In this document: in pieces, positions 9,501-17,039 of the stretch | Layout of the letters: every line of letters starts with the position of its first letter | Position numbering within the stretch: position 1 is the first letter of the stretch | From: an uncultured Alistipes sp. | Lineage (GTDB): Bacteria > Bacteroidota > Bacteroidia > Bacteroidales > Rikenellaceae | Assembly: GCA_944326855.1 (NCBI GenBank) | Contig: CALVFO010000026.1 | Coordinates: forward strand, 1 to 64,000 | Reading direction: 5' to 3' | DNA length: 64,000 nt | Made by a program: the position numbers and the translations under genes | Notes under the pieces: model-generated | What the model was told of the DNA's origin: nothing | Databases searched by the model: none | What the model saw: the letters and a program-made list of their open reading frames with translations, nothing else

Positions 9501-10008
9501 CTATCCCCTCATGCAACACGTTCTCCTATCGACCCGAAAAAGCATATCCTGGAATCCGGAATACTGGTTCACCCAGGCTGGGAACCATAGCTACCGAATG
9601 GCACTCTACCCTCATGAAGGCAATTGGAGAATGGCCTATCGACAAGGACAAGCCTTCAATACTCCTCTGACAATCTATACTCCGAATCAAACCCACATCA
9701 ATCCGGAATCCGCTAAATTACCTCCCTCTGGCAGTCTGCTGCAAACCGGCGCTTCGAACCTGATCGTCTCCACCGTCAAACGAGCCGAAGACGGAAACGG
9801 CCTCGTCGTACGTTTTTACGAAGCCGAAGGCCGCTACTCAAAACTCGCCCTCAAAACCCTGATGCCAATTCGTGAAGCCCGACTCACCGACATGCTCGAA
9901 TACGACCAGAAAACATTGCCTTTGCAAAACGACGGCTCTTTAGAAATATCCGTGAAACCATGGGAAATCGTGACCCTAAAACTATGGCTGAAACAACCTG
10001 AAAAATAA
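6574..10008 (+). CDS. Secreted GH38 alpha-mannosidase-like enzyme
   Basis: A 1144-residue exported protein (signal peptide 1-21, ending VYAQ). The N-terminal region (about 25-165) is a discoidin/F5-8-like beta domain, followed by a linker domain. The GH38 catalytic region starts near residue 283: STNHNDLGW supplies the zinc-binding His289/Asp291, and Asp402 in YSNVDIPG occupies the nucleophile position. A second half of beta-sandwich domains runs to the C-terminus. The nucleophile context differs from the usual PDSFG, so this belongs to a divergent GH38 branch. It is the first gene of a five-gene operon, 37 nt from the MFS gene. It probably removes alpha-mannosyl residues; the exact linkage is unknown. 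Confidence 0.82.
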   Translation: MNLKIISGLLVCCWIYLPVYAQQNPNLLVPGNFTAEVSSAQNAAPLKRLFDSRLNQAWETRDGDCEGAWVQMHWTEPQSIQELWIVNKPTPYDLLLDPELRDQIFAIPRTLKLDFSDGSFQQIELREGIYYQIVDLPQPKTVDNLKVTVERVWDTDSISHTGLVKIDAYSRKHTPEFNVEFFQMYDMKEGRPYQSAKITLINPGNDIPKGQLQIRFQGKSFHTIDLEPIPARSVSIQQLWSPAIYEPGSMTFALQRTGTTHFPDWETEALLYDKNYLDGGTFHILSTNHNDLGWLYPQGPTADYRAHELIAPALDLLRDHPEYRYHMESIEYLKEFLVRYPHRRDEITQRMKEGRFTFGASYTQNLPMHVGQEKLIRHFYYGRRWLLENFPGCDTRFYSNVDIPGMTQQFPQILNKCGVDYILQGRFPWGFYYWEGVDGSMVKMHALRYTYSAMLLNPVNHTGWLRFQNIRAPYYQSRQLPKIVPYDFNCDYLPPAPQMIPFVKEQNETMKQFANVWNEHFKTEPNRQITPSTLRFSSPTEVLDDFFGHGELNIETLKGEWPCEHAYYDEPGHREGLKMGRLGHNQLLQAEGLFAWLYSIDSQNPHPQNRFDEGWMANTWPDHGWGGNQGPTTDSNYVESYRKSLSIGTALAHEAGTALASQLPAPDDGRIPIMVYNASSWERNDVVIGQFDYPSEWTGLAITDAHGKSIPYEQIELDTTKHRIQVAFEAREIPPIGYRVYYASNAPAFTEPYTCISADSLENDYLKIRFGKYGIASLYDKIHRKELLRTDKFEAGEIIQLTGNTPAWDATQETTTEDFDRSNLHECQTLRSVESPIRYLVERETHFRHFTLRQRYILPKHARELILETDILNWKGIPNRELRIVFPIEMGQTPRISYEVPFSTVEKGKDEIDYSLLPETIESNFYPQLYGRTDLPFREAINWIDISSGQYQGNGCLLASDMSVHHFRDETDDPETYPLMQHVLLSTRKSISWNPEYWFTQAGNHSYRMALYPHEGNWRMAYRQGQAFNTPLTIYTPNQTHINPESAKLPPSGSLLQTGASNLIVSTVKRAEDGNGLVVRFYEAEGRYSKLALKTLMPIREARLTDMLEYDQKTLPLQNDGSLEISVKPWEIVTLKLWLKQPEK

Positions 10009-10045
10009 CCATTATACAAACCTTTTTTAAACGTCTATTTCTTTC

Positions 10046-11182
10046 ATGAAATCTCAAACCTGGAAACTCCTTCCCCTGATGTTCGGCTTCTTCATCATGG
10101 GGTTCGTCGACGTGGTCGGCATCGCCACCAGCCACATCAAACAAGACTTCAGCCTGAGCGACTCGATCGTCAACACCATCCCGTTCTTCGGCTTCATCTG
10201 GTTCCTCTTCCTGTCGGTCCCCACCGGCATGCTGATGAACCGAATCGGTCGCAAAAAAACCGTTCTGCTCAGCTTCGCCATCCAAGTCGTTGCCCTGTTG
10301 TTGCCGGTTATCCGATATGATTTCCCGGTCATGTTGGCAGCCTTCGCCCTGCTCGGCATCGGAAATACCTTGCTCCAGGTAGCCCTCAATCCTCTGGTCA
10401 GCAATGTCGTGTCTCCGGAACGTCTGACCAGTACCCTCACGCTGGGACAGTTCGTCAAAGCCATCTGCTCGTTCCTGGGCCCGATCATCACCGCCGCGGT
10501 AGCCGGCAGTTTCCTCGGCTGGAAAATGATCTTCCCGATCTACGGCATCCTCTCCCTGCTGGCCACCTTCTGGCTGGCATGTACCCCCATCGCCGAATCC
10601 CAACCCGAAAGTAAAGACTCTTCGATCGGCTCCATCCTCGGCCTGCTGAAAGACCGCTATATCCTGCTGCTGTTCCTGGGTATCACCGTGCTGGTGGGAA
10701 CCGACGTAGGCATGAATATCACCCTGCCCAAATACCTGATGGAACGCTGCTCGCTGGGCATCGACGAAGCCGGATTCGGCAACAGCCTTTATTTCGTCTC
10801 CCGAACGGCCGGAGCCTTCCTCGGAGCCCTGTTGCTGCTGAAACTGTCGGCTCGCCGCTTCTATATCTGGAGCGTTCTGCTGGCCCTGGTCGGGCTGGCC
10901 ATCGCCTTGATGTTCGGAGGATTGTGGGCTATCCTGGCCGGAGTCATCCTGTTCGGCCTGGGATATTCCAACCTCTTCTCCATCATCTTCTCCTATGCCC
11001 TCCAGTATCGGAACGACCAGGCCAACGAAATCTCTTCCCTGCTGATCATGGGGGTTTTCGGAGGAGCTATCCTGCCGCCCATCTTAGGGGTGGTATCCGA
11101 CAACCTGAATCAATGGGGCGCCATGGCTCTCATCGCCCTGGTATGGCTCTACCTGTTCATCCTTTTCAAAAAACTCCGCTAA
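10046..11182 (+). CDS. MFS transporter (sugar-type)
   Basis: A 378-residue polytopic membrane protein with about 12 predicted transmembrane segments. The loop between TM2 and TM3 carries MNRIGRKK, a version of the MFS motif GxxxDRxGRR. It resembles the FucP/NagP-like sugar symporters of Bacteroidota. It sits between a mannosidase and a URO-D-like gene in a tight operon (37 and 12 nt gaps), so import of a monosaccharide or small glycoside released by the operon's enzymes is the natural inference. The substrate is not readable from the sequence. Confidence 0.85.
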   Translation: MKSQTWKLLPLMFGFFIMGFVDVVGIATSHIKQDFSLSDSIVNTIPFFGFIWFLFLSVPTGMLMNRIGRKKTVLLSFAIQVVALLLPVIRYDFPVMLAAFALLGIGNTLLQVALNPLVSNVVSPERLTSTLTLGQFVKAICSFLGPIITAAVAGSFLGWKMIFPIYGILSLLATFWLACTPIAESQPESKDSSIGSILGLLKDRYILLLFLGITVLVGTDVGMNITLPKYLMERCSLGIDEAGFGNSLYFVSRTAGAFLGALLLLKLSARRFYIWSVLLALVGLAIALMFGGLWAILAGVILFGLGYSNLFSIIFSYALQYRNDQANEISSLLIMGVFGGAILPPILGVVSDNLNQWGAMALIALVWLYLFILFKKLR

Positions 11183-11194
11183 ACACCCCGAACC

Positions 11195-12241
11195 ATGACT
11201 GAAATGACAGGAGCATCCCGCCGCCGCATGCAGGATGCCTTCGAATACCGCCATCCGGATCGTATTCCGGTCGTCTACCACGGATCCCCCGCCGGACTCT
11301 ATGTCCACGGCCAAAAACTGATCGACCTGTTCAACCAATATCCTCCCGACAACCCGATTACCTTCGACAAAGTCCCCGTGCTGGGACCCGAAGCCTTCGA
11401 ACCGAACGGAGACTATCACCAAATCCTGACCGATGAATGGGGAACCGCCTGGGAATACCGTATCTACGGAATCACCGGACACCCTAAATACTACCCCTTC
11501 GAAAGCTGGAAACAGGGACTGGAATCCTACCGGTTCCCTCCCCTGCCCAAACCCGGCTCTCCGGAATTCATCCAGGCCCAAACCCAATCCGCCGAACTGC
11601 GTAAAAACTACTTCCTGTTCAACGGATGGGTGTCGATTTTCGAAAAACTGCACGCCCTGCGTCCCTTCGACCAACTGCTGATGGATCTGGCCGATGAAGA
11701 CCCCGATTTGATGGCCTTCCTGGATCGGATGGTCGACTATTGGCTGGAAGCCATCGACTATTACGCCGCCCTGGGTACGGATGTCTTCGTGTTCGGAGAC
11801 GACTGGGGCATGCAGAAATGCACCCTGATCGACCCGGCCCTGTTCCGGAAAATCTACCGCCCCCGTTACGAAAAACTCTTCAATCGGGTCAAACAGCACG
11901 GCGGCCTGATCTTCCTGCACTGCTGCGGATACATGGGCGAACTGCTGGATGAATTTCTCGATATGGGTCTGCGGGGACTGTGGCCCCAGCTGAACCTGTA
12001 CGACCGCGACGAAACGTTCCTGCAAAAATGCATCGACCATCGGGTAGCCATGTATATCCACCCCGACCGGCAACGGCTTATCCCGCTGGGAACCCCGCGC
12101 GAAATCGATGACTACATCCGCATGATGGCCGACCGCTACCACAAAATCGGAGGGGGCGCCATCTTCTATGTGGAGATCGAAAACGACGCTCCGTTCGAAA
12201 ACGTCAAAGCCCTCATCGAAGCCGTCGACCGCTACCGTTAG
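11195..12241 (+). CDS. URO-D superfamily protein, methyltransferase-like
   Basis: A 348-residue cytosolic TIM-barrel protein of the uroporphyrinogen decarboxylase superfamily, recognised from the N-terminal HPDRIPVVYHG block, DVFVFGDDWGMQ in the middle, and the C-terminal GGGAIFYVEIENDAPFENV segment. Residues 242-245 read HCCG, matching the H-x-C-G zinc motif of the corrinoid-dependent methyltransferase branch (MtaA/CmuA-like) and not true HemE. No heme genes are nearby. It is embedded in a glycan operon, 12 nt after the transporter. A role in handling methyl groups or another C1-type modification of the imported sugar is possible but unproven. Confidence 0.75.
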   Translation: MTEMTGASRRRMQDAFEYRHPDRIPVVYHGSPAGLYVHGQKLIDLFNQYPPDNPITFDKVPVLGPEAFEPNGDYHQILTDEWGTAWEYRIYGITGHPKYYPFESWKQGLESYRFPPLPKPGSPEFIQAQTQSAELRKNYFLFNGWVSIFEKLHALRPFDQLLMDLADEDPDLMAFLDRMVDYWLEAIDYYAALGTDVFVFGDDWGMQKCTLIDPALFRKIYRPRYEKLFNRVKQHGGLIFLHCCGYMGELLDEFLDMGLRGLWPQLNLYDRDETFLQKCIDHRVAMYIHPDRQRLIPLGTPREIDDYIRMMADRYHKIGGGAIFYVEIENDAPFENVKALIEAVDRYR

Positions 12242-12291
12242 CGACTTCTACCCAAACGACCTACTGACTTTTAACCCATAAACCTCAACAC

Positions 12292-14316
12292 ATGAACTTT
12301 CTGTCTATTTTCTTTCGAGCCAATACGACCATGCTGCTTCTGCTCCTCGCAACAGCTTGTTCCGGTCCGAAAGACATACCGGCCGAATGGCTGACCGAAT
12401 GGGAAAATCCGTCGGCCCTCTACCGCCCCCTGCAACTGGTCCATGGACAAGACCTGCGTGCTCCCCAACAACAACAGGAACGCAAAGGTTGGGATCCGGC
12501 CGCCTATTACCGCGACAGTTGCGGACTGGGAGGCGTGGTATGCAACGTACCTTTCGGAGCGGATTACCTCACCTCCGAGGCCAACTGGGAAATGCTGGTC
12601 GACGGCGTACGTTACATGCTGGACAACGGACTGAGAATCTGGATCTATGACGAAGACGGATACCCCAGTCTGGGCGCCGGCGGTCTGGTGCTCAAAAACC
12701 ATCCGGAACTGGAAGCCCAGGAACTGGTTTACGACCCCACGGCTTCCGATCCGCTGATCGTACGCCCGAGCTTCGAATACACCCACGCCAGCAACAACTA
12801 TTACGCTTCGCGCCGCTATCCCAATCCGTTGAACCCCGCTGCCACGCAGGAGTTTATCCGACTCACCTACGATGCCTATTTCGACCATCTGGGCCCCGAA
12901 CTCTATCAACGCATCGAGGCCTTCTTCACCGACGAGCCCTCGCTGATGGCGGTCAATCCCGGCCCGATTCCCGACGAGGTACGAGCCAACCTGCGGGAAC
13001 AGGACCGGATCGATCCGAACAAAAAAATGCTCCCGATGGTCTCTTGGGCCGACGATCTGCCGCAAAAATACCAGGCCCGTTATGGCGAAGAACTGGACCG
13101 GAAAGCCCTCTTCGAAGGAGATACGGAAAAAGCCAAAGAAACCCGACAACGTTTCTGGGCTCTGGTGGCCGAAACGGATCGTGCATACTTCTATGACGCC
13201 ATCCGGAAATGGTGCGAGGCAAAACGTCAATCCGCTCAGGGGAAAGGTCCCGTATTCTCCGGCCACTCCCTCCGGGAAGAAGACCTCTCCCACCATGTTC
13301 CCTTCGACGGCAACAAGCTCCTGACCCTTTCGGGCATGGAGCTGCCCGGACTCGACATGCTCGATTCCGATCCCGAAACCTGGCAGGGCCGGTCCTGGCT
13401 GGCCGCCTACTGCCCGATCTCGACGGCCGCTCTCAACGGACAACGACGGGTCATGTGTGAAATCAGCGATTTCCAACAATCCGTTTTCGGAGACCGCCCC
13501 GTCGGACTGGAACAAATGCGCGGAGCCTGCGCCTGGCAAATGGCTTTCGGGGTCACCGACTTTACGCTGTATTATGGCGTCAGCTTAGGCGAAAAATACC
13601 CCTGGCGCAACCCGGCGACCCACAAGGCTTATTGCGATTTCATCGGGCGGATCAACGCCCTGATCATGGAGGCCGAACCCCAACGGGATGTCCTGCTCTA
13701 TTACCCCATATACGACATGCAGCGGGAATATATCCCCACGGCAACCCCGATCGATACCACGACACAAAGTCCGCTGCTGCGGCGTATCGAAACGGCTTTC
13801 AACCGCATCGGGAACGCCCTTTCCCAGGCACAAATCCCGTTCATCCTGGCCGACTATCTCTTCCTGGAACAAGCCGAACTCACCCCGGACGGAAAACTGA
13901 AAATCGGTCCGTCGAGTTACGGCACCCTGATTTTCCCCGAAGGAGTGGTTCTGCCGGACAAAATCGAAGCCCGTCTGTCCGAATGGGAAAAACAGGGCGT
14001 GAAAATCGTCCGCCTCGCCGACGGGGAAACACCCTCCTGTCAGGAATGGATCGAACGACTCCAACCGCTCGAATTCCTGAGCCCGGAACGCCGACAAATC
14101 GCCCTCGGCAAATTCCGCCGTGCAGATCACGACATCTACATGGTGGTCAACTCCTCTGAGGAACCCTATCAAGGCACGCTGCGCGTCTCCCAATCAGGCG
14201 AATGGCAACGCTTCGATCCCCAAACCGGTGAAATCTCTGTCGTCATGGCCGGAGCCGGCGGAGAACTCCCGCTCGATATGGCCGGAAACCAAACCCAACT
14301 GTTCGTATCCCGATAA
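12292..14316 (+). CDS. GH106-like glycosidase lipoprotein
   Basis: A 674-residue lipoprotein (lipobox ATAC, Cys23). It has the hallmarks of the GH106-related family: a WIYDEDGYPSLGAGG motif near residue 120, FFTDEP near residue 210, and DFTLYYG further on. Known GH106 enzymes are alpha-L-rhamnosidases, some acting on pectin. This protein is shorter than many full GH106 enzymes, so rhamnosidase activity is inferred only. An internal ATG (residue 14) would also leave a usable signal peptide. Fourth gene of the operon, 50 nt after the URO-D-like gene and 21 nt before the second GH38. Confidence 0.68.
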   Translation: MNFLSIFFRANTTMLLLLLATACSGPKDIPAEWLTEWENPSALYRPLQLVHGQDLRAPQQQQERKGWDPAAYYRDSCGLGGVVCNVPFGADYLTSEANWEMLVDGVRYMLDNGLRIWIYDEDGYPSLGAGGLVLKNHPELEAQELVYDPTASDPLIVRPSFEYTHASNNYYASRRYPNPLNPAATQEFIRLTYDAYFDHLGPELYQRIEAFFTDEPSLMAVNPGPIPDEVRANLREQDRIDPNKKMLPMVSWADDLPQKYQARYGEELDRKALFEGDTEKAKETRQRFWALVAETDRAYFYDAIRKWCEAKRQSAQGKGPVFSGHSLREEDLSHHVPFDGNKLLTLSGMELPGLDMLDSDPETWQGRSWLAAYCPISTAALNGQRRVMCEISDFQQSVFGDRPVGLEQMRGACAWQMAFGVTDFTLYYGVSLGEKYPWRNPATHKAYCDFIGRINALIMEAEPQRDVLLYYPIYDMQREYIPTATPIDTTTQSPLLRRIETAFNRIGNALSQAQIPFILADYLFLEQAELTPDGKLKIGPSSYGTLIFPEGVVLPDKIEARLSEWEKQGVKIVRLADGETPSCQEWIERLQPLEFLSPERRQIALGKFRRADHDIYMVVNSSEEPYQGTLRVSQSGEWQRFDPQTGEISVVMAGAGGELPLDMAGNQTQLFVSR

Positions 14317-14337
14317 TCCCCACAACCACACAAGATC

Positions 14338-16884
14338 ATGGAAAATTCGAAAAAAATGTCGCGCCGAACCTTTCTCGGCCGTTCCCTGACCGGTCTGGCA
14401 GCCCTCAGCATGGTCCCCTATGTCGACCTGTGGGCCCAGGAACGAACCACCGTCGCCCAATGGGCTCCCGAAGCATCGCTCTACCGATTCCACCTGATCG
14501 GACACGGACACATCGACCCGGTATGGCTGTGGTCGTGGCGGGAAGGTCTCTCGGTGGTCATGAGCACCTTCCGGGCGGCGTTGGATCGCATGGAAGAGAA
14601 CCCGGAATTCAAGTTTACGGCCAGCTCGGCCCTGTTCTATCGATGGGTCGCCGAAAACGATCCCGAGACATTCCGCAAAATCCGCAAACGCATCGACGAA
14701 GGTCGTTGGGACGTGGTGGGCGGATGGTGGATCGAACCTGACGTCAATCTGCCCGGAGGCGAGGCTCTCGTCCGCCAGGGGCTGTACGGTCAACGAGAGC
14801 TGGAAAAACTGGTGGGACGTCGGGCCCGCACCGCCTTTTTGCCCGACTCGTTCGGACATAACAACTGCCTGCCCCAGATTCTGCGCCAGCAGGGCATGAC
14901 CCGCTATGTGTTCATGCGCCCGATGGACCACGAGAAAAAACTGCCGGCCGACCTGTTCTGGTGGGAAGGTCCTGACGGCAGCCGCCTGCTGGCCTATCGC
15001 ATCCAGATCGGTTACAGCAACTCCCGCGACATCCGGGAACGGCTCGAACGGATCATCCGCGAGTTCGGGAAACAACCCACCCACACATTGATGGCCTTTT
15101 ACGGAGCCGGAGACCACGGCGGTGGTCCCACCAAGAAAAACTTCAAGCAGGTCGCCGAAATTCGTCAACAGACCGGAGCTCCGACTCTGATTTACAGCAC
15201 GCCCGACAGCTATTTCGAGGCCGTCGAACAGGAAGACCTGAAACTCTCCGTAGTCAAAGAAAACCTGCATAACCATGCCGTGGGCTGTTACAGCGTCGAA
15301 AGCGCCATCAAAAAAGGCAACCGCCAATCCGAAACGGCCCTGAGTGCAGCCGAAACGATCACCGCAATCGGTTCGACGGTCTGGGGGGCCAACTACCCCA
15401 AAGATGAGTTCACCAAAGCCTGGCAAAAAGTACTCTTCCTGCAATTCCACGACAGTCTGGCCGGCTCTTCTCAGGCCGAACATTCCGACGTCGCCCGTCA
15501 CGGGTACGGCTATGCCCTCGAAACCGCCGACCAGGGCAGTTCCCTCGCATTGCAAAAACTGGAATGGCAGATCGCTTCGGAAGATCCCGATTCGGAATAC
15601 CTGGTCGTTTTCAACCCCCACGCCTGGGAAGCAACCTGCGACCTGGAATACGACCTGAACATCAAAGGTGAAGCCCGACCGTTGGACGACGAAGGAAATC
15701 CGCTTCCTTACCAATGGGGTATCGGATCGAGCCAGTGCGAATCGGTCAAGAAACTGCTCATGCGGACAACCCTTCCTCCCATGGGATACCGCCAAATCCG
15801 AGTCATCAAACAGGAAAAGGCATCCGAAATTCAGACCGACCTGAACGTGTCGGAACGCCAACTCGAAAACCGTTTCCTGCGCATATCGTTCTCCTATGAC
15901 GGAGAAATAGGCATTCTGGACAAGGAAACGGGACGTGAAGTTTTTCTGGACGGCGAAACGGGCTGCAAAGCCCTCGTGCTCCACGATCAGGGAGACACCT
16001 GGGGACATGGAATCCGGGTGTATGACGAACAAATCGGAGCCTTTGGAAATGCCCATTTCAAAGTGCTCGAAAACGGGCCCCTGCGGGGCGTGATCCGGGT
16101 CACGACCACCTACGAAACATCGACCCTGACCATCGACTGGATGTTGTATGCCGAAGCCCGGGACGTGGAGGCACGCGTGCAGGTGGACTGGCACGAAAAA
16201 CAGAAAATTCTGAAATTCTCATTCCCCGTCGATCTCGAAGCCGATTCCTCTGCGACGGTCGAAGCTCCTTTCGGCTATTCGAAAGCCCTGCAGGACGGTT
16301 GCGAAGAACCCGGACATCGCTGGATCGACCTGAGCGGGACCTCGAACGGCCAAGCATACGGTCTGTCGGTGATCAACGATGCCAAATACGGATACAGCTT
16401 CCATGGCAACGACATGCGGATCACCGTCCTGCGCAGCCCGGTATATGCCCATCATGCTCCCAACAAACTCGATCCCGACAAAGAATACATCTGGATGGAT
16501 CAGGGCATTCAAACCTTCCGGATGAAGATCGCGCCCCATACCGGTGATTGGCGGCAAGCCGATATTCCCCGTCGGGCCGATCTGTTCTGTCTGCCTCCCA
16601 CAGCAACCTACCAGGGGATCCACGGAGGACATCTGCCCAAACATGGCTCATTCCTGAAAATGGAAAGTCCCAGCGTCCGGATTACCGCCATCAAACAGGC
16701 GGAAAGCGATACCGACCTGATCGTCCGCTGCGCGGAAAGTTTCGGTCGGGAAAGTTCGGCGACTCTCCATTTCCTCTCGTTGCACACAAACTGGCAAGGG
16801 AAATTCGATCCCTTTGAAATCAAAACCTTGCGTATCGATCCCAAAAACGGACACATCCGAACGGTCGACCTGCTGGAAGAATAA
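14338..16884 (+). CDS. GH38 alpha-mannosidase with Tat-type signal
   Basis: An 848-residue classical GH38 enzyme. The N-terminus has a twin-arginine signal (SRRTFLGRS, residues 8-16) before a hydrophobic stretch. HGHIDPVWLW (H56-W65) supplies zinc ligands His58 and Asp60, and FLPDSFGHN carries the nucleophile Asp170. The remainder is the usual helical bundle plus beta domains. It probably hydrolyses alpha-mannosidic linkages in the periplasm or at the surface after folding in the cytosol. It is the last gene of the operon and is followed by a terminator at 16891-16922. Its catalytic motifs are much closer to the family norm than those of the first GH38. Confidence 0.92.
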   Translation: MENSKKMSRRTFLGRSLTGLAALSMVPYVDLWAQERTTVAQWAPEASLYRFHLIGHGHIDPVWLWSWREGLSVVMSTFRAALDRMEENPEFKFTASSALFYRWVAENDPETFRKIRKRIDEGRWDVVGGWWIEPDVNLPGGEALVRQGLYGQRELEKLVGRRARTAFLPDSFGHNNCLPQILRQQGMTRYVFMRPMDHEKKLPADLFWWEGPDGSRLLAYRIQIGYSNSRDIRERLERIIREFGKQPTHTLMAFYGAGDHGGGPTKKNFKQVAEIRQQTGAPTLIYSTPDSYFEAVEQEDLKLSVVKENLHNHAVGCYSVESAIKKGNRQSETALSAAETITAIGSTVWGANYPKDEFTKAWQKVLFLQFHDSLAGSSQAEHSDVARHGYGYALETADQGSSLALQKLEWQIASEDPDSEYLVVFNPHAWEATCDLEYDLNIKGEARPLDDEGNPLPYQWGIGSSQCESVKKLLMRTTLPPMGYRQIRVIKQEKASEIQTDLNVSERQLENRFLRISFSYDGEIGILDKETGREVFLDGETGCKALVLHDQGDTWGHGIRVYDEQIGAFGNAHFKVLENGPLRGVIRVTTTYETSTLTIDWMLYAEARDVEARVQVDWHEKQKILKFSFPVDLEADSSATVEAPFGYSKALQDGCEEPGHRWIDLSGTSNGQAYGLSVINDAKYGYSFHGNDMRITVLRSPVYAHHAPNKLDPDKEYIWMDQGIQTFRMKIAPHTGDWRQADIPRRADLFCLPPTATYQGIHGGHLPKHGSFLKMESPSVRITAIKQAESDTDLIVRCAESFGRESSATLHFLSLHTNWQGKFDPFEIKTLRIDPKNGHIRTVDLLEE

Positions 16885-16890
16885 CAAACG

Positions 16891-16922
16891 AATCGAGGCC
16901 CGGAACTGTCCGAGCCTCGATT
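16891..16922 (+). terminator. Terminator ending the GH38 operon
   Basis: 9-bp outer stem AATCGAGGC/GCCTCGATT with a short inner CGG/CCG stem, followed by a T run. Confidence 0.8.
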
Positions 16923-17039
16923 TTTATCCAACAAACGCCATCGGGAAACCTCTCATCCGCCTTCGCCCCAAACAGGCAACCCTCCTCCCCGTGAGACCGG
17001 ACCTCCCGAAGCGCATCATCTCCCCGATGAGAACGATTT

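Noticed and set aside
14194..16194. 666-codon minus-strand frame opposite the second GH38
   Set aside because: Antisense shadow of a gene with intact GH38 catalytic motifs; no family features of its own.
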